In this document: piece by piece, positions 1 through 8,232 of the stretch | Layout: each line of letters begins with the position of its first letter | How positions within the stretch are numbered: position 1 is the first letter of the stretch | Assembly: GCA_044229915.1 (NCBI GenBank) | Contig: JBGASB010000001.1 | Span: forward strand, 1 to 64,000 | Direction of reading: 5' to 3' | Length of the DNA: 64,000 bases | Source: ELB16-189 sp044229915 | GTDB lineage: Bacteria > Bacteroidota > Bacteroidia > Cytophagales > Cyclobacteriaceae | Program-made: the position numbers and the translations under genes | Notes under the pieces: model-generated | The model's database searches: none | What the model was told of the DNA's origin: nothing | Seen by the model: the letters and a program-made list of their open reading frames with translations, nothing else

Positions 1-298
1 GTTTAATCTGCAGGGAGCTTTCCAGCCAGACATGAACTTCGCGACTTAATAAGTAATGAACCAGCAAGCGGGTATATAACCCGGTGTGCTCCAAACAACA
101 TAGCGTAGATGAATCGCATTCACAATGCATTTCTTTACACCAGCGTTTGAGGTGGCGGAAGCCCGACAGGTTGTTGTGAAATTTACTTTCAAACAACTGT
201 CCATCGGAGGTGCGGATCAAGCAGGCATCGATGCTTTGCTTGGATACGTCAATGCCCAGGATCCAGGCATGGGGTTGAATTTGCTCTGACTTTTCCAT
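1..298 (-). CDS. IS110-family recombinase/transposase, N-terminal part (cut by window edge)
   Basis: The reading frame is open from an ATG at 298 down to the window edge (99 codons), so only the N-terminal part is visible. It encodes the RuvC-like DEDD catalytic half of an IS110-family recombinase. The first acidic residue lies in GIDVSK (about residues 15-20) and the second in EHTGLY (about residues 69-74), both hallmark motifs. The Tnp_20-like serine domain would lie beyond the edge. IS110 enzymes carry out RNA-guided recombination using a bridge RNA encoded in the element's non-coding end. The coding part shows no frameshift, so the copy may be intact. The family call is firm; activity cannot be judged. 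Confidence 0.9.
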   Translation of the reverse strand, partial: MEKSEQIQPHAWILGIDVSKQSIDACLIRTSDGQLFESKFHNNLSGFRHLKRWCKEMHCECDSSTLCCLEHTGLYTRLLVHYLLSREVHVWLESSLQIK

Positions 299-536
299 AA
301 CTTTTGGTTAAGTAATTTAGTAAGTGAGTTTTGGATCGAAACCTTTATAATAGGCCCGTAGCCTTGAATATCTATTTGATCCCTGCTCACGGTTTAAAGC
401 AAGCAGCCGGACTAAATCGTTTGATAAGCCCACACTTAGTTGTGCGCATAGTGCTCCGGCTGCTTTTTTTTGTGGATAAGCCGGATAACCGAAACGGTTA
501 CCCACTTACCCACAAAATTTACTACAACTACTACAA
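299..536 (-). ncRNA. Candidate IS110 bridge RNA region
   Basis: This is the non-coding stretch upstream of the recombinase. It contains a perfect 10-bp inverted repeat, AGCAGCCGGA (402-411) and TCCGGCTGCT (455-464), with a smaller CACA/TGTG hairpin (431-434, 441-444) inside its 43-base loop. Read on the plus strand the stem is followed by a run of T, so a plus-strand terminator guarding the element end is an alternative. In IS110-group elements this position encodes the bridge RNA with its target- and donor-binding loops; that role is inferred from position and structure only. Confidence 0.4.
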
Positions 537-567
537 TTTTAAAATGATGATTTGAATCTAAAGGTTG
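537..567 (+). repeat. Direct repeat, copy 1
   Basis: The core TTGAATCTAAAGGTTG is preceded by TTTTAAAATGATGA. A nearly identical sequence occurs at 2720-2748, differing by a 3-base deletion (TGA) and one extra A. The copies lie 55 and 14 bases upstream of the VOC and DoxX start codons, so they may be duplicated flanks, promoter-proximal sequence or an element end. Confidence 0.6.
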
Positions 568-621
568 CGGTCATTACAAACTGAATAGGTTTATAAGAGT
601 TAATCCAACTTAAAATCAATT

Positions 622-984
622 ATGAATTTCACCACCTTAGTTCCCAATGTCTATTATCAGGATCTTAAAGACGGGTTAAAACTATTTATTGATTGTCTTG
701 AATTTAACGTTGGACACGAAGAATTGAAGTCCGGGAATCCATTTTGTGTGATCGAAAAGAATGGGCTGCAAATGTATCTTTTTCAGCATGAAGAACTAGC
801 GAAGCAGCATAATCCTGAATTTAGACTTCAAACAAATAGTATTGATGAAGTATACAAAAATGTAAGTTCATCGCATCCGGAATACCTGCATCCCAATCTT
901 AATAAAGTCACGCTTCGGCCCTGGGGAGCAAAAGAATTTGCCCTGCGGGATCACCAGGTATGCATCATTATTCAGCAATGGTGA
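622..984 (+). CDS. VOC (glyoxalase/bleomycin-resistance fold) family protein
   Basis: A 120-residue protein of single-domain vicinal-oxygen-chelate size. The N-terminal TTLVPNVYYQDLKDGLKLF and the later FVIEKNG/YLFQ-type strands follow the beta-alpha-beta-beta-beta pattern of the family, and the C-terminal FALRDHQVCIIIQQW resembles the FxxxDPDGNxxxxxQ end of glyoxalase-like proteins. It lacks clear metal ligands, so a binding role rather than an enzyme is possible. The substrate is unknown. It starts at ATG 622 with no Shine-Dalgarno site, as usual in this phylum, and lies between the IS110 end and a second VOC-like gene. Confidence 0.65.
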   Translation: MNFTTLVPNVYYQDLKDGLKLFIDCLEFNVGHEELKSGNPFCVIEKNGLQMYLFQHEELAKQHNPEFRLQTNSIDEVYKNVSSSHPEYLHPNLNKVTLRPWGAKEFALRDHQVCIIIQQW

Positions 985-1044
985 GTGCTTAAACAATTAC
1001 CTAAAGGAATTGACATATTATTAAAACATTAAAGGAAATAGAAA

Positions 1045-1641
1045 ATGAATAAATTAAGTTGTCCTATTGTGGTTGTTTTTTGTTTGACAATTTCTTGTTC
1101 AAATCAGCCAGATACCTCTGATAACGCAATCCATCAAATTGCAAATGACTCCAGTAAAAACATTAACACTAAAAATATGATTACCCAAAAAATTACACCC
1201 TATTTGTGGGTTGAGAAAGATGCCAAAGCCGTAGCCGATTACTACTTATCCATTTTTAAAGACGGAAAGCTGAAAGATTTTCGCACGTTTGAAAGTGACG
1301 AAAGTGGAAATGATGCAGGAATAGAAACAGCGGTAATTGAAATAGCCGGAATGGAGTTTAGTATCCTGGCAGCAGGCCCACTATTCAAATTTAATGAAGC
1401 CGTTTCTTTTGTTATCAATACAAAAGACCAGGCCGAAACGGATTATTATTGGGAAGCGCTTACAAAAGATGGTGGTGAGGAAGGCTCTTGTGGATGGTGT
1501 AAAGATAAATATGGATTATCATGGCAAGTTGTACCCACTGAATATTTTGATTTAATCCATAGCGATGACCCACGCGTAAGGGAAAAAGCAATGAAGAACA
1601 CCCTAAAACAGAAAAAACTGATACTTTCAGAACTCAAATGA
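1045..1641 (+). CDS. PhnB-like (3-demethylubiquinone methyltransferase-type VOC) protein with lipoprotein signal
   Basis: 198 residues. The first 19 or so form a lipoprotein signal with lipobox TISC, followed by a polar linker. From about residue 45 the sequence matches PhnB-like proteins: KITPYLWVEKDAKAVADYY at the start and GWCKDKYGLSWQVVP near the end, the latter a hallmark of the family. These proteins have a VOC fold and mostly unknown function; despite the old name they are not proven methyltransferases. An internal ATG at 1177 would give the usual soluble form, so the lipoprotein may be a fusion or the upstream start may be unused. It is followed without gap by a 37-codon ORF and lgt. 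Confidence 0.7.
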   Translation: MNKLSCPIVVVFCLTISCSNQPDTSDNAIHQIANDSSKNINTKNMITQKITPYLWVEKDAKAVADYYLSIFKDGKLKDFRTFESDESGNDAGIETAVIEIAGMEFSILAAGPLFKFNEAVSFVINTKDQAETDYYWEALTKDGGEEGSCGWCKDKYGLSWQVVPTEYFDLIHSDDPRVREKAMKNTLKQKKLILSELK

Positions 1642-1751
1642 ACAGGGAAATACCAAAAGACCTTATTAAGTTTCTGAAAGCCTACAACAAGATTAATTCA
1701 AAGTTTGCGTTTAAAATAACCTTAGAACGCAGTATAATGCGACAGGAATGA
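1638..1751 (+). CDS. Short ORF coupled to lgt, possibly a gene remnant
   Basis: 37 codons starting at an ATG that overlaps the stop of the PhnB-like gene (ATGA) and ending in a TGA that overlaps the start of lgt (ATGA at 1748-1751). The product begins MNREIPKDLIKFLKAYNKIN and is basic. No family is recognised. The two ATGA overlaps suggest translational coupling through the three genes; it may equally be the remains of a longer gene. No signal sequence or membrane segment is present. Confidence 0.35.
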   Translation: MNREIPKDLIKFLKAYNKINSKFAFKITLERSIMRQE

Positions 1752-2605
1752 GTTTACTAACCGTATTGCCTTACATACAATGGGATATAAACCCGGACCT
1801 ATTTACCATTCCGATCATTAATCATCCGGTTAGATGGTATGGACTTCTTTTCGCGCTGGCATTTCTGATTAGTCAACAGATAATGTATATCATTTATAAA
1901 AAAGAGGGACGACCAGTTTCTGAGATAGATACATTGACAATTTATTTGGTGATAGCAACCCTTGTTGGTGCCCGGTTGGGACATGTACTATTCTATGACC
2001 CCATACATTATTTTAAAAATCCACATAAAATATTGATGGTATGGGAGGGCGGACTTGCCAGTCACGGTGGAGTGATTGGAATTCTGATAGCAATTTACCT
2101 ATTCGCACCAAAGACTAATGTAAATTATCTGTGGGTGCTCGACAGAGTCTCGATAGTAGCTTCATTAACCTTTTGTATGATACGATTAGGAAATCTTATG
2201 AATTCAGAGATGATTGGCATACCGACAGATCTACCATGGGCATTTATTTTTACAAGTAAGGACAATATACCGAGGCATCCTGCACAACTATACGAAGCAA
2301 TCCATTACTTTATTTGGTTTGTTATCTTATTTTGGGTTTGGTATAGACTAAAAGACAGAATGAAAATTGGACTTCTTTTTAGCTTGTCTTTAATAGTTCT
2401 TTTTAGTTTGAGATTCGTTGACGAATTCTTCAAGATTGATCAAGTAGAATTTGAGGGTGGAATGATTTTAAACATGGGACAGCTACTAAGTATCCCATTC
2501 CTATTGACAGGAGTACTATTATTAATTTTCAAAGTCTATAAGAAACCAGAGAAGGCATCGATTGACAAAATTCTGGTTGACGGAGACAGAATTGGGATTG
2601 AATAA
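1748..2605 (+). CDS. lgt: Prolipoprotein diacylglyceryl transferase
   Basis: 285 residues with about seven membrane segments. Lgt transfers diacylglycerol from phosphatidylglycerol to the lipobox cysteine of prolipoproteins in the inner membrane. Visible signatures are WEGGLASHGG (residues 99-108, catalytic His106), RLGNLMNSE (146-154, the RxGNxxNxE motif with the essential Arg), RHPAQLYE (176-183) and MGQLLSIP near the C-terminus. Length is normal. The gene is richer in A and T than the neighbours after 3.3 kb and sits beside an IS110 end and direct repeats, so it may be acquired or an additional copy; the genome's other lgt cannot be seen here. Confidence 0.93.
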   Translation: MSLLTVLPYIQWDINPDLFTIPIINHPVRWYGLLFALAFLISQQIMYIIYKKEGRPVSEIDTLTIYLVIATLVGARLGHVLFYDPIHYFKNPHKILMVWEGGLASHGGVIGILIAIYLFAPKTNVNYLWVLDRVSIVASLTFCMIRLGNLMNSEMIGIPTDLPWAFIFTSKDNIPRHPAQLYEAIHYFIWFVILFWVWYRLKDRMKIGLLFSLSLIVLFSLRFVDEFFKIDQVEFEGGMILNMGQLLSIPFLLTGVLLLIFKVYKKPEKASIDKILVDGDRIGIE

Positions 2606-2719
2606 AAACCATTTGCTACAACAACACAATAGTGGGGTTTGGTTTAAGCTTTAAATATTTATCTTCGTTCAACGCTCAGTTAACGGTGGACAGATTCGGC
2701 TTCGTAAACCCACCACTGC

Positions 2720-2748
2720 TTTTAAAATGATTTGAATCTAAAAGGTTG
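2720..2748 (+). repeat. Direct repeat, copy 2
   Basis: The partner of the repeat at 537-567, with the core TTGAATCTAAAAGGTTG. It follows a short imperfect inverted repeat (GGTGG at 2685-2689 and CCACC at 2710-2714) in the 156-base gap between lgt and doxX. Together the copies bracket the VOC-PhnB-lgt block. Confidence 0.55.
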
Positions 2749-2761
2749 TACAACACTTTAT

Positions 2762-3190
2762 ATGACACAAAGATGGATTAAACTATTCCTTCGTTTCTCA
2801 ATTTCAGCAGGCTTTTTGTCAGCCGTGGCAGACCGATTTGGATGGTGGAGTGCACCCGTCTCTGTTTGGGGAAACTGGAATAACTTCCTTGATTATACTC
2901 GCTTGATTAATCCTTGGTTTCCTGGCAGACTAATTTCTGTTGTTGGGGCAATTGCGACTGGAGCGGAAATATTCTTTGCGTTGTTTTTACTCCTGGGACT
3001 TAAAACAGAATTGTTTGCAAGACTAAGTGGGTTTCTGTTACTTGCTTTCGGACTTTCAATGACTTTCTCGACCGGAATAAAGGGAGCTTTTGACTATTCC
3101 GTTTTTAGTGCGTCAGCGGGAGCATTCGCGTTGAGTTTGATGAAAGAAAAATATCTCGAAGCAGATAGTTTAATCTCAAAACAAAAGTAA
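2762..3190 (+). CDS. DoxX-family membrane protein
   Basis: 142 residues with four hydrophobic segments. The N-terminus (IKLFLRFSISAGFLSAVADR) and the GAIATGAEIFFALFLLLGLKT segment match the DoxX/DoxD family of small four-helix inner-membrane proteins. Some members are subunits of thiosulfate:quinone oxidoreductase, but most have no proven function. An upstream TTG at 2732 would add ten residues; I prefer ATG 2762 because it puts the first helix right after a short basic N-terminus. It stands alone, with no partner oxidoreductase next to it. Confidence 0.75.
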   Translation: MTQRWIKLFLRFSISAGFLSAVADRFGWWSAPVSVWGNWNNFLDYTRLINPWFPGRLISVVGAIATGAEIFFALFLLLGLKTELFARLSGFLLLAFGLSMTFSTGIKGAFDYSVFSASAGAFALSLMKEKYLEADSLISKQK

Positions 3191-3326
3191 AATCAGACAC
3201 TATCATGAACCATCTGTTTTAGCTGTGACCCTTTGCGCGTTTGGAAGCCATGAATAATTGATTCAGTCAGAGATTAAATAAAATAGCCAACCGGTACAAA
3301 ACATTGATGTTCTAATACGCTGATAC

Positions 3327-4055
3327 ATGCAAGAACGAAGTTCATCTTTTAAAGCTCCCTCAAAAAAGCACCAACCCAAAGGGCTTACCATTATCTATGA
3401 AGATCGGGATATTATCGTGGTCGATAAGATACAAGGTCTGCTTACCATGGGCACAGATCGGGAGAAAGAGAAAACGGCTCACTTCCTGTTAAATGCCTAT
3501 GTAAAAAAAGGGAATGCACGCTCAAGAAACCGGGTATATATTGTCCATCGCCTGGATCGGGAGACTTCCGGGATTCTGATCTTCGCCAAACATGAACAGG
3601 CTAAACTCTATTTACAGGAACGATGGCAAGACTTTAGTAAAAATTACGTGGCCGTAGTGCATGGTAGACTTCCAGACAAAGAAGGCGCAATTACTTCATA
3701 CTTATTGGAAAACAAAGCCTTTAGAGTGTATTCTGTGCGCGATCAGGAGAAAGGTAAATTTTCGAAAACCGGGTACCGTGTTATTAAAGAATCAGACAAC
3801 TTTAGCCTGCTGGAAATCAATCTCTATACAGGAAGGAAACATCAGATTCGCGTTCATCTTTCCGAAACCGGGCATCCCGTGGTAGGGGACAAAATCTATG
3901 GACCTGCCGATCGAGAAGCAAAACGACTGGCGCTCCATGCGGCCTCCCTCACAATCACACATCCGTTTACACATAAAGAAATGAGTTTTGAGACTGCGAT
4001 TCCTCAGTACTTTAAATCATTGGTGAACTACAGAGGCCAGCATTGGGAAGACTAA
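3327..4055 (+). CDS. RluA-family pseudouridine synthase
   Basis: 242 residues. It isomerises uridine to pseudouridine in rRNA or tRNA. The catalytic motif HRLDRETSG occurs at residues 74-82 with the nucleophilic Asp77, and GRKHQIRVHLSETGHPVVGD matches the conserved RluA block that ends in GDxxYG. There is no S4 RNA-binding domain; instead it has a short basic N-terminal tail (about 20 residues), as in the shorter RluA/RluC-like group of Bacteroidota. The exact RNA target cannot be assigned. It stands alone between the doxX region and the PQQ dehydrogenase. Confidence 0.9.
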   Translation: MQERSSSFKAPSKKHQPKGLTIIYEDRDIIVVDKIQGLLTMGTDREKEKTAHFLLNAYVKKGNARSRNRVYIVHRLDRETSGILIFAKHEQAKLYLQERWQDFSKNYVAVVHGRLPDKEGAITSYLLENKAFRVYSVRDQEKGKFSKTGYRVIKESDNFSLLEINLYTGRKHQIRVHLSETGHPVVGDKIYGPADREAKRLALHAASLTITHPFTHKEMSFETAIPQYFKSLVNYRGQHWED

Positions 4056-4124
4056 ATTTTTATACCCGGGCTACGCGTTAATGGCATGATAGTATTATCT
4101 TGTTTGCCCATGTCATTTAATTAG

Positions 4125-6473
4125 ATGAAAAACTTTCCGCTGGTATCCGGTATTGCAATCAGTTTGTTTTTTTACGCATGCACAAAACCCGATCAGCATT
4201 CCATTCAAAAAATAGAAACAACGGCTAATGCCGGAGTCTTCACCAAGCCGCAGGTAGAAGCCGGATCGGCATTGTATTCAACGAATTGCGCTGCCTGTCA
4301 TGGAAAGGATTTGCGCGGAACGGAAGGTGGCAACCCGTTGATGGGGGATCGTTTTGTTGATCGGTGGAAAGAGAAATCGTTGGGTGAATTGTTTGACTTG
4401 ACAAAAGCAACCATGCCCAAGAACAATCCGCAGTCATTGGATGATGCAGCTTATGCATCGTTGTTGGCGTTCATTCTCGATGCGAATGCGTTTCCTTCCG
4501 GCAGTGTTGCTTTATCCACGAACAAAGATGAGTTGCAAAATATTCTGCTTGGCACGCCACCCAGGGTAAGCCTCGGGTTTGTTCCCAAAGTATACGATCC
4601 AAAAATACCCACGATTGAAAGCGAGTGGCTGCAACACCGGGGCGACTATGCCAGTACAAACTATTCTTCGCTGGATCAGATCAATAAAGAGAATGTCCAT
4701 AAATTAAAAATTGCGTGGCGATGGAAGACGGATAACTTCGGTCCGGGCCCTGAGTATTATTTTAAATCCACGCCTCTCATGGCAAAGGGAGTTTTATTTA
4801 CTACCGCTGGCCTGAGCCGAACCGTAGCGGCCATTGATGCTGAGAATGGAGAAACATTATGGACCTTTAGATTCGATGAGAAAGAACGGAAGTCCAATGT
4901 GCCGCGTCAGAATTCGGGGCGTGGGGTTGCTTATTGGTCTGCTCCCGCTAAAGGAAAAGACAGAGTCATCTACATTACACCTGGGTTTCAATTGATTGCC
5001 CTCGATGCCCGGACAGGAACGCTAATTCCAGATTTCGGAGATCATGGGGTTGTTGATCTAAAGAAGGGGTTAGGTTCGCATGTCGATCCGCTAAAGGCCA
5101 CGATTGGATCTACTTCACCTCCTATTATTGTTAATGATGTAATCATCATGGGTGCAAGTTTTCCGGTAGGCCTGGCGCCTGTATCCAAAAATCAAGTCCG
5201 GGGCGATATCATGGGCTATGATGTGAAAACCGGGAAGCAACTTTGGATCTTTCATACCATACCCCAGCAAGGAGAAGAAGGCAATGAAACCTGGGAGGGT
5301 GAGAGTTGGAAGTATACCGGAAATGCAGGTGCCTGGTCGCCCCTCACTGCTGATCCTGAATTGGGTTATGTGTATCTTCCGTTGGAAGCAGCGACCGGGG
5401 ATTTCTACGGGGGCCACCGACCCGGCAATAACTTATTCTCCCAGAGTTTGGTTTGCCTGGATGTGAAGACCGGGAAAAAAGTCTGGCACTATCAATTGAT
5501 TCATCATGATATCTGGGATTATGATTTACCCGCTCCGCCCATTCTGGCAGATATTACCGTTGACGGAAAACCCATAAAAGCAGTTGTACAGGTTACCAAA
5601 CAAGCTTTTGCTTTTGTCTTTGATCGGGTTACAGGCAAACCGGTTTGGCCCATTGAAGAACGTACCGTACCCCAAAGTGATGTAAAGGGTGAATGGACTT
5701 CCCCTACACAACCCTTTCCTACCAAACCTGCGGCCTTCGACAGACAAGGTTACTCAGATGATATCCTGGTAGACTTTACTCCTCAGATCAAAAAGCAAGC
5801 GCTGGAAATTGTTAGCAAGTATAAAAAGGGTCCTCTTTACACACCCATAAGTATTTACGATCCCCCTAACCATTTGGGAACACTCATGCTGCCCGATGCT
5901 GTGGGTGGTGCCAATTGGCAAGGCGGTGTTCTCGATCCGGAAACAGGAATTCTATATGTTTCTTCAAGCACCGTGCTACGACCGATGAGTCTGCAGGCAG
6001 CACCACACTTGTCGGATATGGATTATGTAGCCTATATGGGAAGCGCCCGGATCGGGCCTCATGGTTTGCTTCTGGTAAAGCCCCCGTATGGAAGAATTAC
6101 TGCCATTGATTTGAACACTGGCGATCATAAATGGATGATCCCCAATGCAGATACACCCGATTGGGTAAAAGACATTCCTGCGTTAAAAGGAATTGATATT
6201 CCCCGCACGGGATTACCGGATCGCGTTGGCATGCTGGTGACGAAAACACTTTTGTTTGCCGGTGAGGGATCGGGGTTATATGGTTCGGATGGCGGTGGCG
6301 GCAACAAGTTCAGATCATACGACAAAGCAACGGGTGAAATCATTTCAGAAATTGAGTTGCCCGCAAATCAGAGCGGTATACCAATGACTTATTCTATCAA
6401 TGGTAAGCAGTATCTTGTTATCGCTGTTGGAGCGGTAGGGCATCCCGGTGAATTGGTTGCACTCTCACTTTAG
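4125..6473 (+). CDS. PQQ-dependent dehydrogenase with N-terminal cytochrome c domain (lipoprotein)
   Basis: 782 residues. A lipoprotein-type signal ends at FFYAC (Cys19). A class I cytochrome c domain follows, with heme site CAACH (residues 55-59) and a candidate axial Met in the TMPKNNP segment. The rest is an eight-bladed PQQ propeller; tryptophan-docking-like repeats such as GETLWTFRFDEKER and GKQLWIFHT are visible. Such fusions oxidise alcohols or sugars in the periplasm and pass electrons from PQQ to heme. The cytochrome at the N-terminus differs from typical quinohemoprotein alcohol dehydrogenases, where it is C-terminal. No pqq biosynthesis genes are nearby, so PQQ may be imported. The substrate is unknown. 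Confidence 0.88.
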   Translation: MKNFPLVSGIAISLFFYACTKPDQHSIQKIETTANAGVFTKPQVEAGSALYSTNCAACHGKDLRGTEGGNPLMGDRFVDRWKEKSLGELFDLTKATMPKNNPQSLDDAAYASLLAFILDANAFPSGSVALSTNKDELQNILLGTPPRVSLGFVPKVYDPKIPTIESEWLQHRGDYASTNYSSLDQINKENVHKLKIAWRWKTDNFGPGPEYYFKSTPLMAKGVLFTTAGLSRTVAAIDAENGETLWTFRFDEKERKSNVPRQNSGRGVAYWSAPAKGKDRVIYITPGFQLIALDARTGTLIPDFGDHGVVDLKKGLGSHVDPLKATIGSTSPPIIVNDVIIMGASFPVGLAPVSKNQVRGDIMGYDVKTGKQLWIFHTIPQQGEEGNETWEGESWKYTGNAGAWSPLTADPELGYVYLPLEAATGDFYGGHRPGNNLFSQSLVCLDVKTGKKVWHYQLIHHDIWDYDLPAPPILADITVDGKPIKAVVQVTKQAFAFVFDRVTGKPVWPIEERTVPQSDVKGEWTSPTQPFPTKPAAFDRQGYSDDILVDFTPQIKKQALEIVSKYKKGPLYTPISIYDPPNHLGTLMLPDAVGGANWQGGVLDPETGILYVSSSTVLRPMSLQAAPHLSDMDYVAYMGSARIGPHGLLLVKPPYGRITAIDLNTGDHKWMIPNADTPDWVKDIPALKGIDIPRTGLPDRVGMLVTKTLLFAGEGSGLYGSDGGGGNKFRSYDKATGEIISEIELPANQSGIPMTYSINGKQYLVIAVGAVGHPGELVALSL

Positions 6474-6575
6474 TAAATGTATTCAGTGTCCACATGGAGG
6501 GCCTTACATAGTGTCTTGAAATATTGTTCGCGATGCAAAATCTTATGACCTTACCCGAAATTTAGTACACACACT

Positions 6576-7049
6576 ATGGATGCACTCACGCCCGATCAAC
6601 GCTTTGCACAATTGAATCTTACATTACCGCCACCTCCTACTCCGCTGGGTGTTTATAAACCTTTTCTGCAGGTAGATAAGTTTGTTTATGTCTCCGGGCA
6701 TGGCACGGTAAAAGAAGACCGCAGTTTAATCATTGGTAAGGTAGGTGTGGATCTGGGTGCCGAAGAAGCTAAACTGGCGGCACAACAAGTGGGCCTCGCC
6801 ATACTGGCTACCCTGAAAGCAAACCTTGGGAGTTTGAATAAAATCAAACGGGTGATCAAAGTGTTGGGGATGGTGAATGCGGTGCCTGAGTTTGAACGTC
6901 ATCCATTTGTGATCAACGGGTGCAGCGAATTGTTTGCAAAAGTCTGGGGACCTGACCTGGGTGTGGGTGTGCGCAGTGCGGTGGGCATGGGCTCATTGCC
7001 TGATAATATTCCGGTAGAGATTGAAGCCATGTTTGAATTGGAAGCTTAA
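6576..7049 (+). CDS. RidA-family (YjgF/YER057c/UK114) protein
   Basis: 157 residues, longer than classical RidA (about 128) and matching the long YjgF-like subgroup. KFVYVSGHGTV and GVGVRSAVGMGSLPDNIPVE correspond to the family's G-rich strand and to the segment with the conserved Arg and the VEIEA end. RidA enzymes hydrolyse reactive enamine/imine intermediates such as 2-aminoacrylate made by PLP dehydratases. It is the first gene of a tight group with a D-serine dehydratase-like PLP enzyme and an M19 dipeptidase, which fits removal of a reactive product of its neighbour. Confidence 0.88.
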   Translation: MDALTPDQRFAQLNLTLPPPPTPLGVYKPFLQVDKFVYVSGHGTVKEDRSLIIGKVGVDLGAEEAKLAAQQVGLAILATLKANLGSLNKIKRVIKVLGMVNAVPEFERHPFVINGCSELFAKVWGPDLGVGVRSAVGMGSLPDNIPVEIEAMFELEA

Positions 7050-7117
7050 AGCGGAAAGCGGTAAAGCTTAAAGCGGAAAGCTAAAAGTTAAAAAGTTGAA
7101 AGTTGAAAGTTTGAAGT
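7049..7117 (+). repeat. Purine-rich degenerate heptamer repeats
   Basis: The gap between the RidA gene and the next gene is made of two runs of short units: about four AAAGCGG-like units (7049-7083) then about five AAAGTTG-like units (7084-7117). Nearly all bases on the plus strand are A, G or T. No hairpin is apparent. Function unknown; similar AAGTTGAAAG runs look like a lineage-specific intergenic repeat. Confidence 0.6.
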
Positions 7118-7123
7118 AATGGT

Positions 7124-8230
7124 ATGGAAAATTGGTATCAGATAGATAATGTAGCCGGGCTGGATTCACCTGCGCTGGTGGTATTTCCGGATCGCGTTAA
7201 AGAGAATATTAAAATCCTAACGCAATTCGTTCCGGATGTTAACCGGTTGCGCCCGCATGTAAAAACCAACAAGTGCCCAGAGGTGTGCACGTTGATGATG
7301 GATGCCGGAATCAAAAAATTTAAATGCGCCACCATTGCCGAAGGTGAAATGCTTGCTATGATCGGTGCCCCGGATGTATTACTTGCCTATCAGCCCGTGG
7401 GGCCCCGGGGGGTTCGATTAAGTCAGCTCATAAAGAAATATCCTGCCACTCAGTTTTCCTGCCTGATAGATAATGAAGCAACGGCCTCTGAACTATCCGC
7501 CACTGCGCAAGCGCAAGGGGTTACGATAAAAGTCTTTCTCGACCTGAATGTAGGCATGAGCCGCACGGGCATTGTGCCTGAACAGGCGCTGCCACTTTTC
7601 TTGTATTGTAAGTCATTACAAAATATTACTCCGGTTGGGCTGCACGCCTACGATGGTCATCATCGCGATGCGGATTTAGCGGTTCGTACAAAGGGCTGCG
7701 ATGAAGGGTTTGCGCGCGTAGAAAAATTGCAACAGGAAATTTTAAAACAAACCGGAATCCAGGCTACTATCGTAACCAGTGGCAACACAACAATCTCCAT
7801 TCATGGCAAAAGACAAAATGTAGAATGCAGTCCGGGTACGTTTATCTTCTGGGATTACGGGTATCATAAATTATTTAGTGAGCAGCCATTTGTATTCGCG
7901 GCCATCCTGGTTACCCGCATTATCTCTAAACCCGATGCCGAAACCATTTGCATCGATTTAGGGCACAAGGCAGTAGCTTCCGAAAATCCGCTCAACAACC
8001 GGGTTTATTTTCTAAACGCACCTGAGTTGCAACCAACCGGTCACAGCGAAGAGCATCTCATCTTAAAAGCTGAAAAAGGTAATACCTATAAAGTGGGTGA
8101 TGTGCTCTATGGAGTTCCGTTTCACATTTGCCCTACCGTAGCATTGCATGAAACCCTGGCGGTTGTTGAGAATCATCGGGTAACCGGAAGCTGGAATGTA
8201 GTGGCGCGCAAACGAAAAATTTCCATTTAA
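7124..8230 (+). CDS. D-serine dehydratase / D-threonine aldolase-like PLP enzyme
   Basis: 368 residues of the fold-type III, alanine-racemase-like DSD1/D-TA family. The PLP lysine lies in LRPHVKTNK (residues 42-50, Lys47), the family signature. Near the C-terminus, FHICPTVALH (His334, Cys336) matches the metal-binding HxC pair of DSD1-type D-serine dehydratases; D-threonine aldolases often have HxD or HxC there, so the reaction is not settled. D-serine would be converted to pyruvate through 2-aminoacrylate. The gene lies 74 bases after ridA and 2 bases before the M19 dipeptidase, which suggests an operon for D-amino-acid turnover. Confidence 0.85.
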   Translation: MENWYQIDNVAGLDSPALVVFPDRVKENIKILTQFVPDVNRLRPHVKTNKCPEVCTLMMDAGIKKFKCATIAEGEMLAMIGAPDVLLAYQPVGPRGVRLSQLIKKYPATQFSCLIDNEATASELSATAQAQGVTIKVFLDLNVGMSRTGIVPEQALPLFLYCKSLQNITPVGLHAYDGHHRDADLAVRTKGCDEGFARVEKLQQEILKQTGIQATIVTSGNTTISIHGKRQNVECSPGTFIFWDYGYHKLFSEQPFVFAAILVTRIISKPDAETICIDLGHKAVASENPLNNRVYFLNAPELQPTGHSEEHLILKAEKGNTYKVGDVLYGVPFHICPTVALHETLAVVENHRVTGSWNVVARKRKISI

Positions 8231-8232
8231 TC

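Larger units (their letters stand above)
1..536 (-). mobile_element. IS110-family insertion sequence, left end (partial)
   Basis: The recombinase gene points off the left edge, so the element's left end is inside this window. About 240 bases of non-coding DNA (299-536) precede the gene, the size expected for a left end that encodes a bridge RNA. The outer boundary is my estimate: a sequence that recurs at 2720-2748 begins at 537, and I take that as flanking DNA. IS110 elements usually lack long terminal inverted repeats, and none is seen. Confidence 0.6.

Noticed and set aside
2641..2720. Possible integron attC site between lgt and doxX
   Set aside because: There is a GGTGG/CCACC inverted repeat and GTTAAC-like sequence, but the arms pair over only 5 bp and no canonical RYYYAAC/GTTRRRY pair is positioned correctly; other gaps in the block show no equivalent.
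2732..2761. TTG start for the DoxX gene
   Set aside because: The longer frame begins inside the direct repeat and adds ten residues before a well-placed ATG at 2762.
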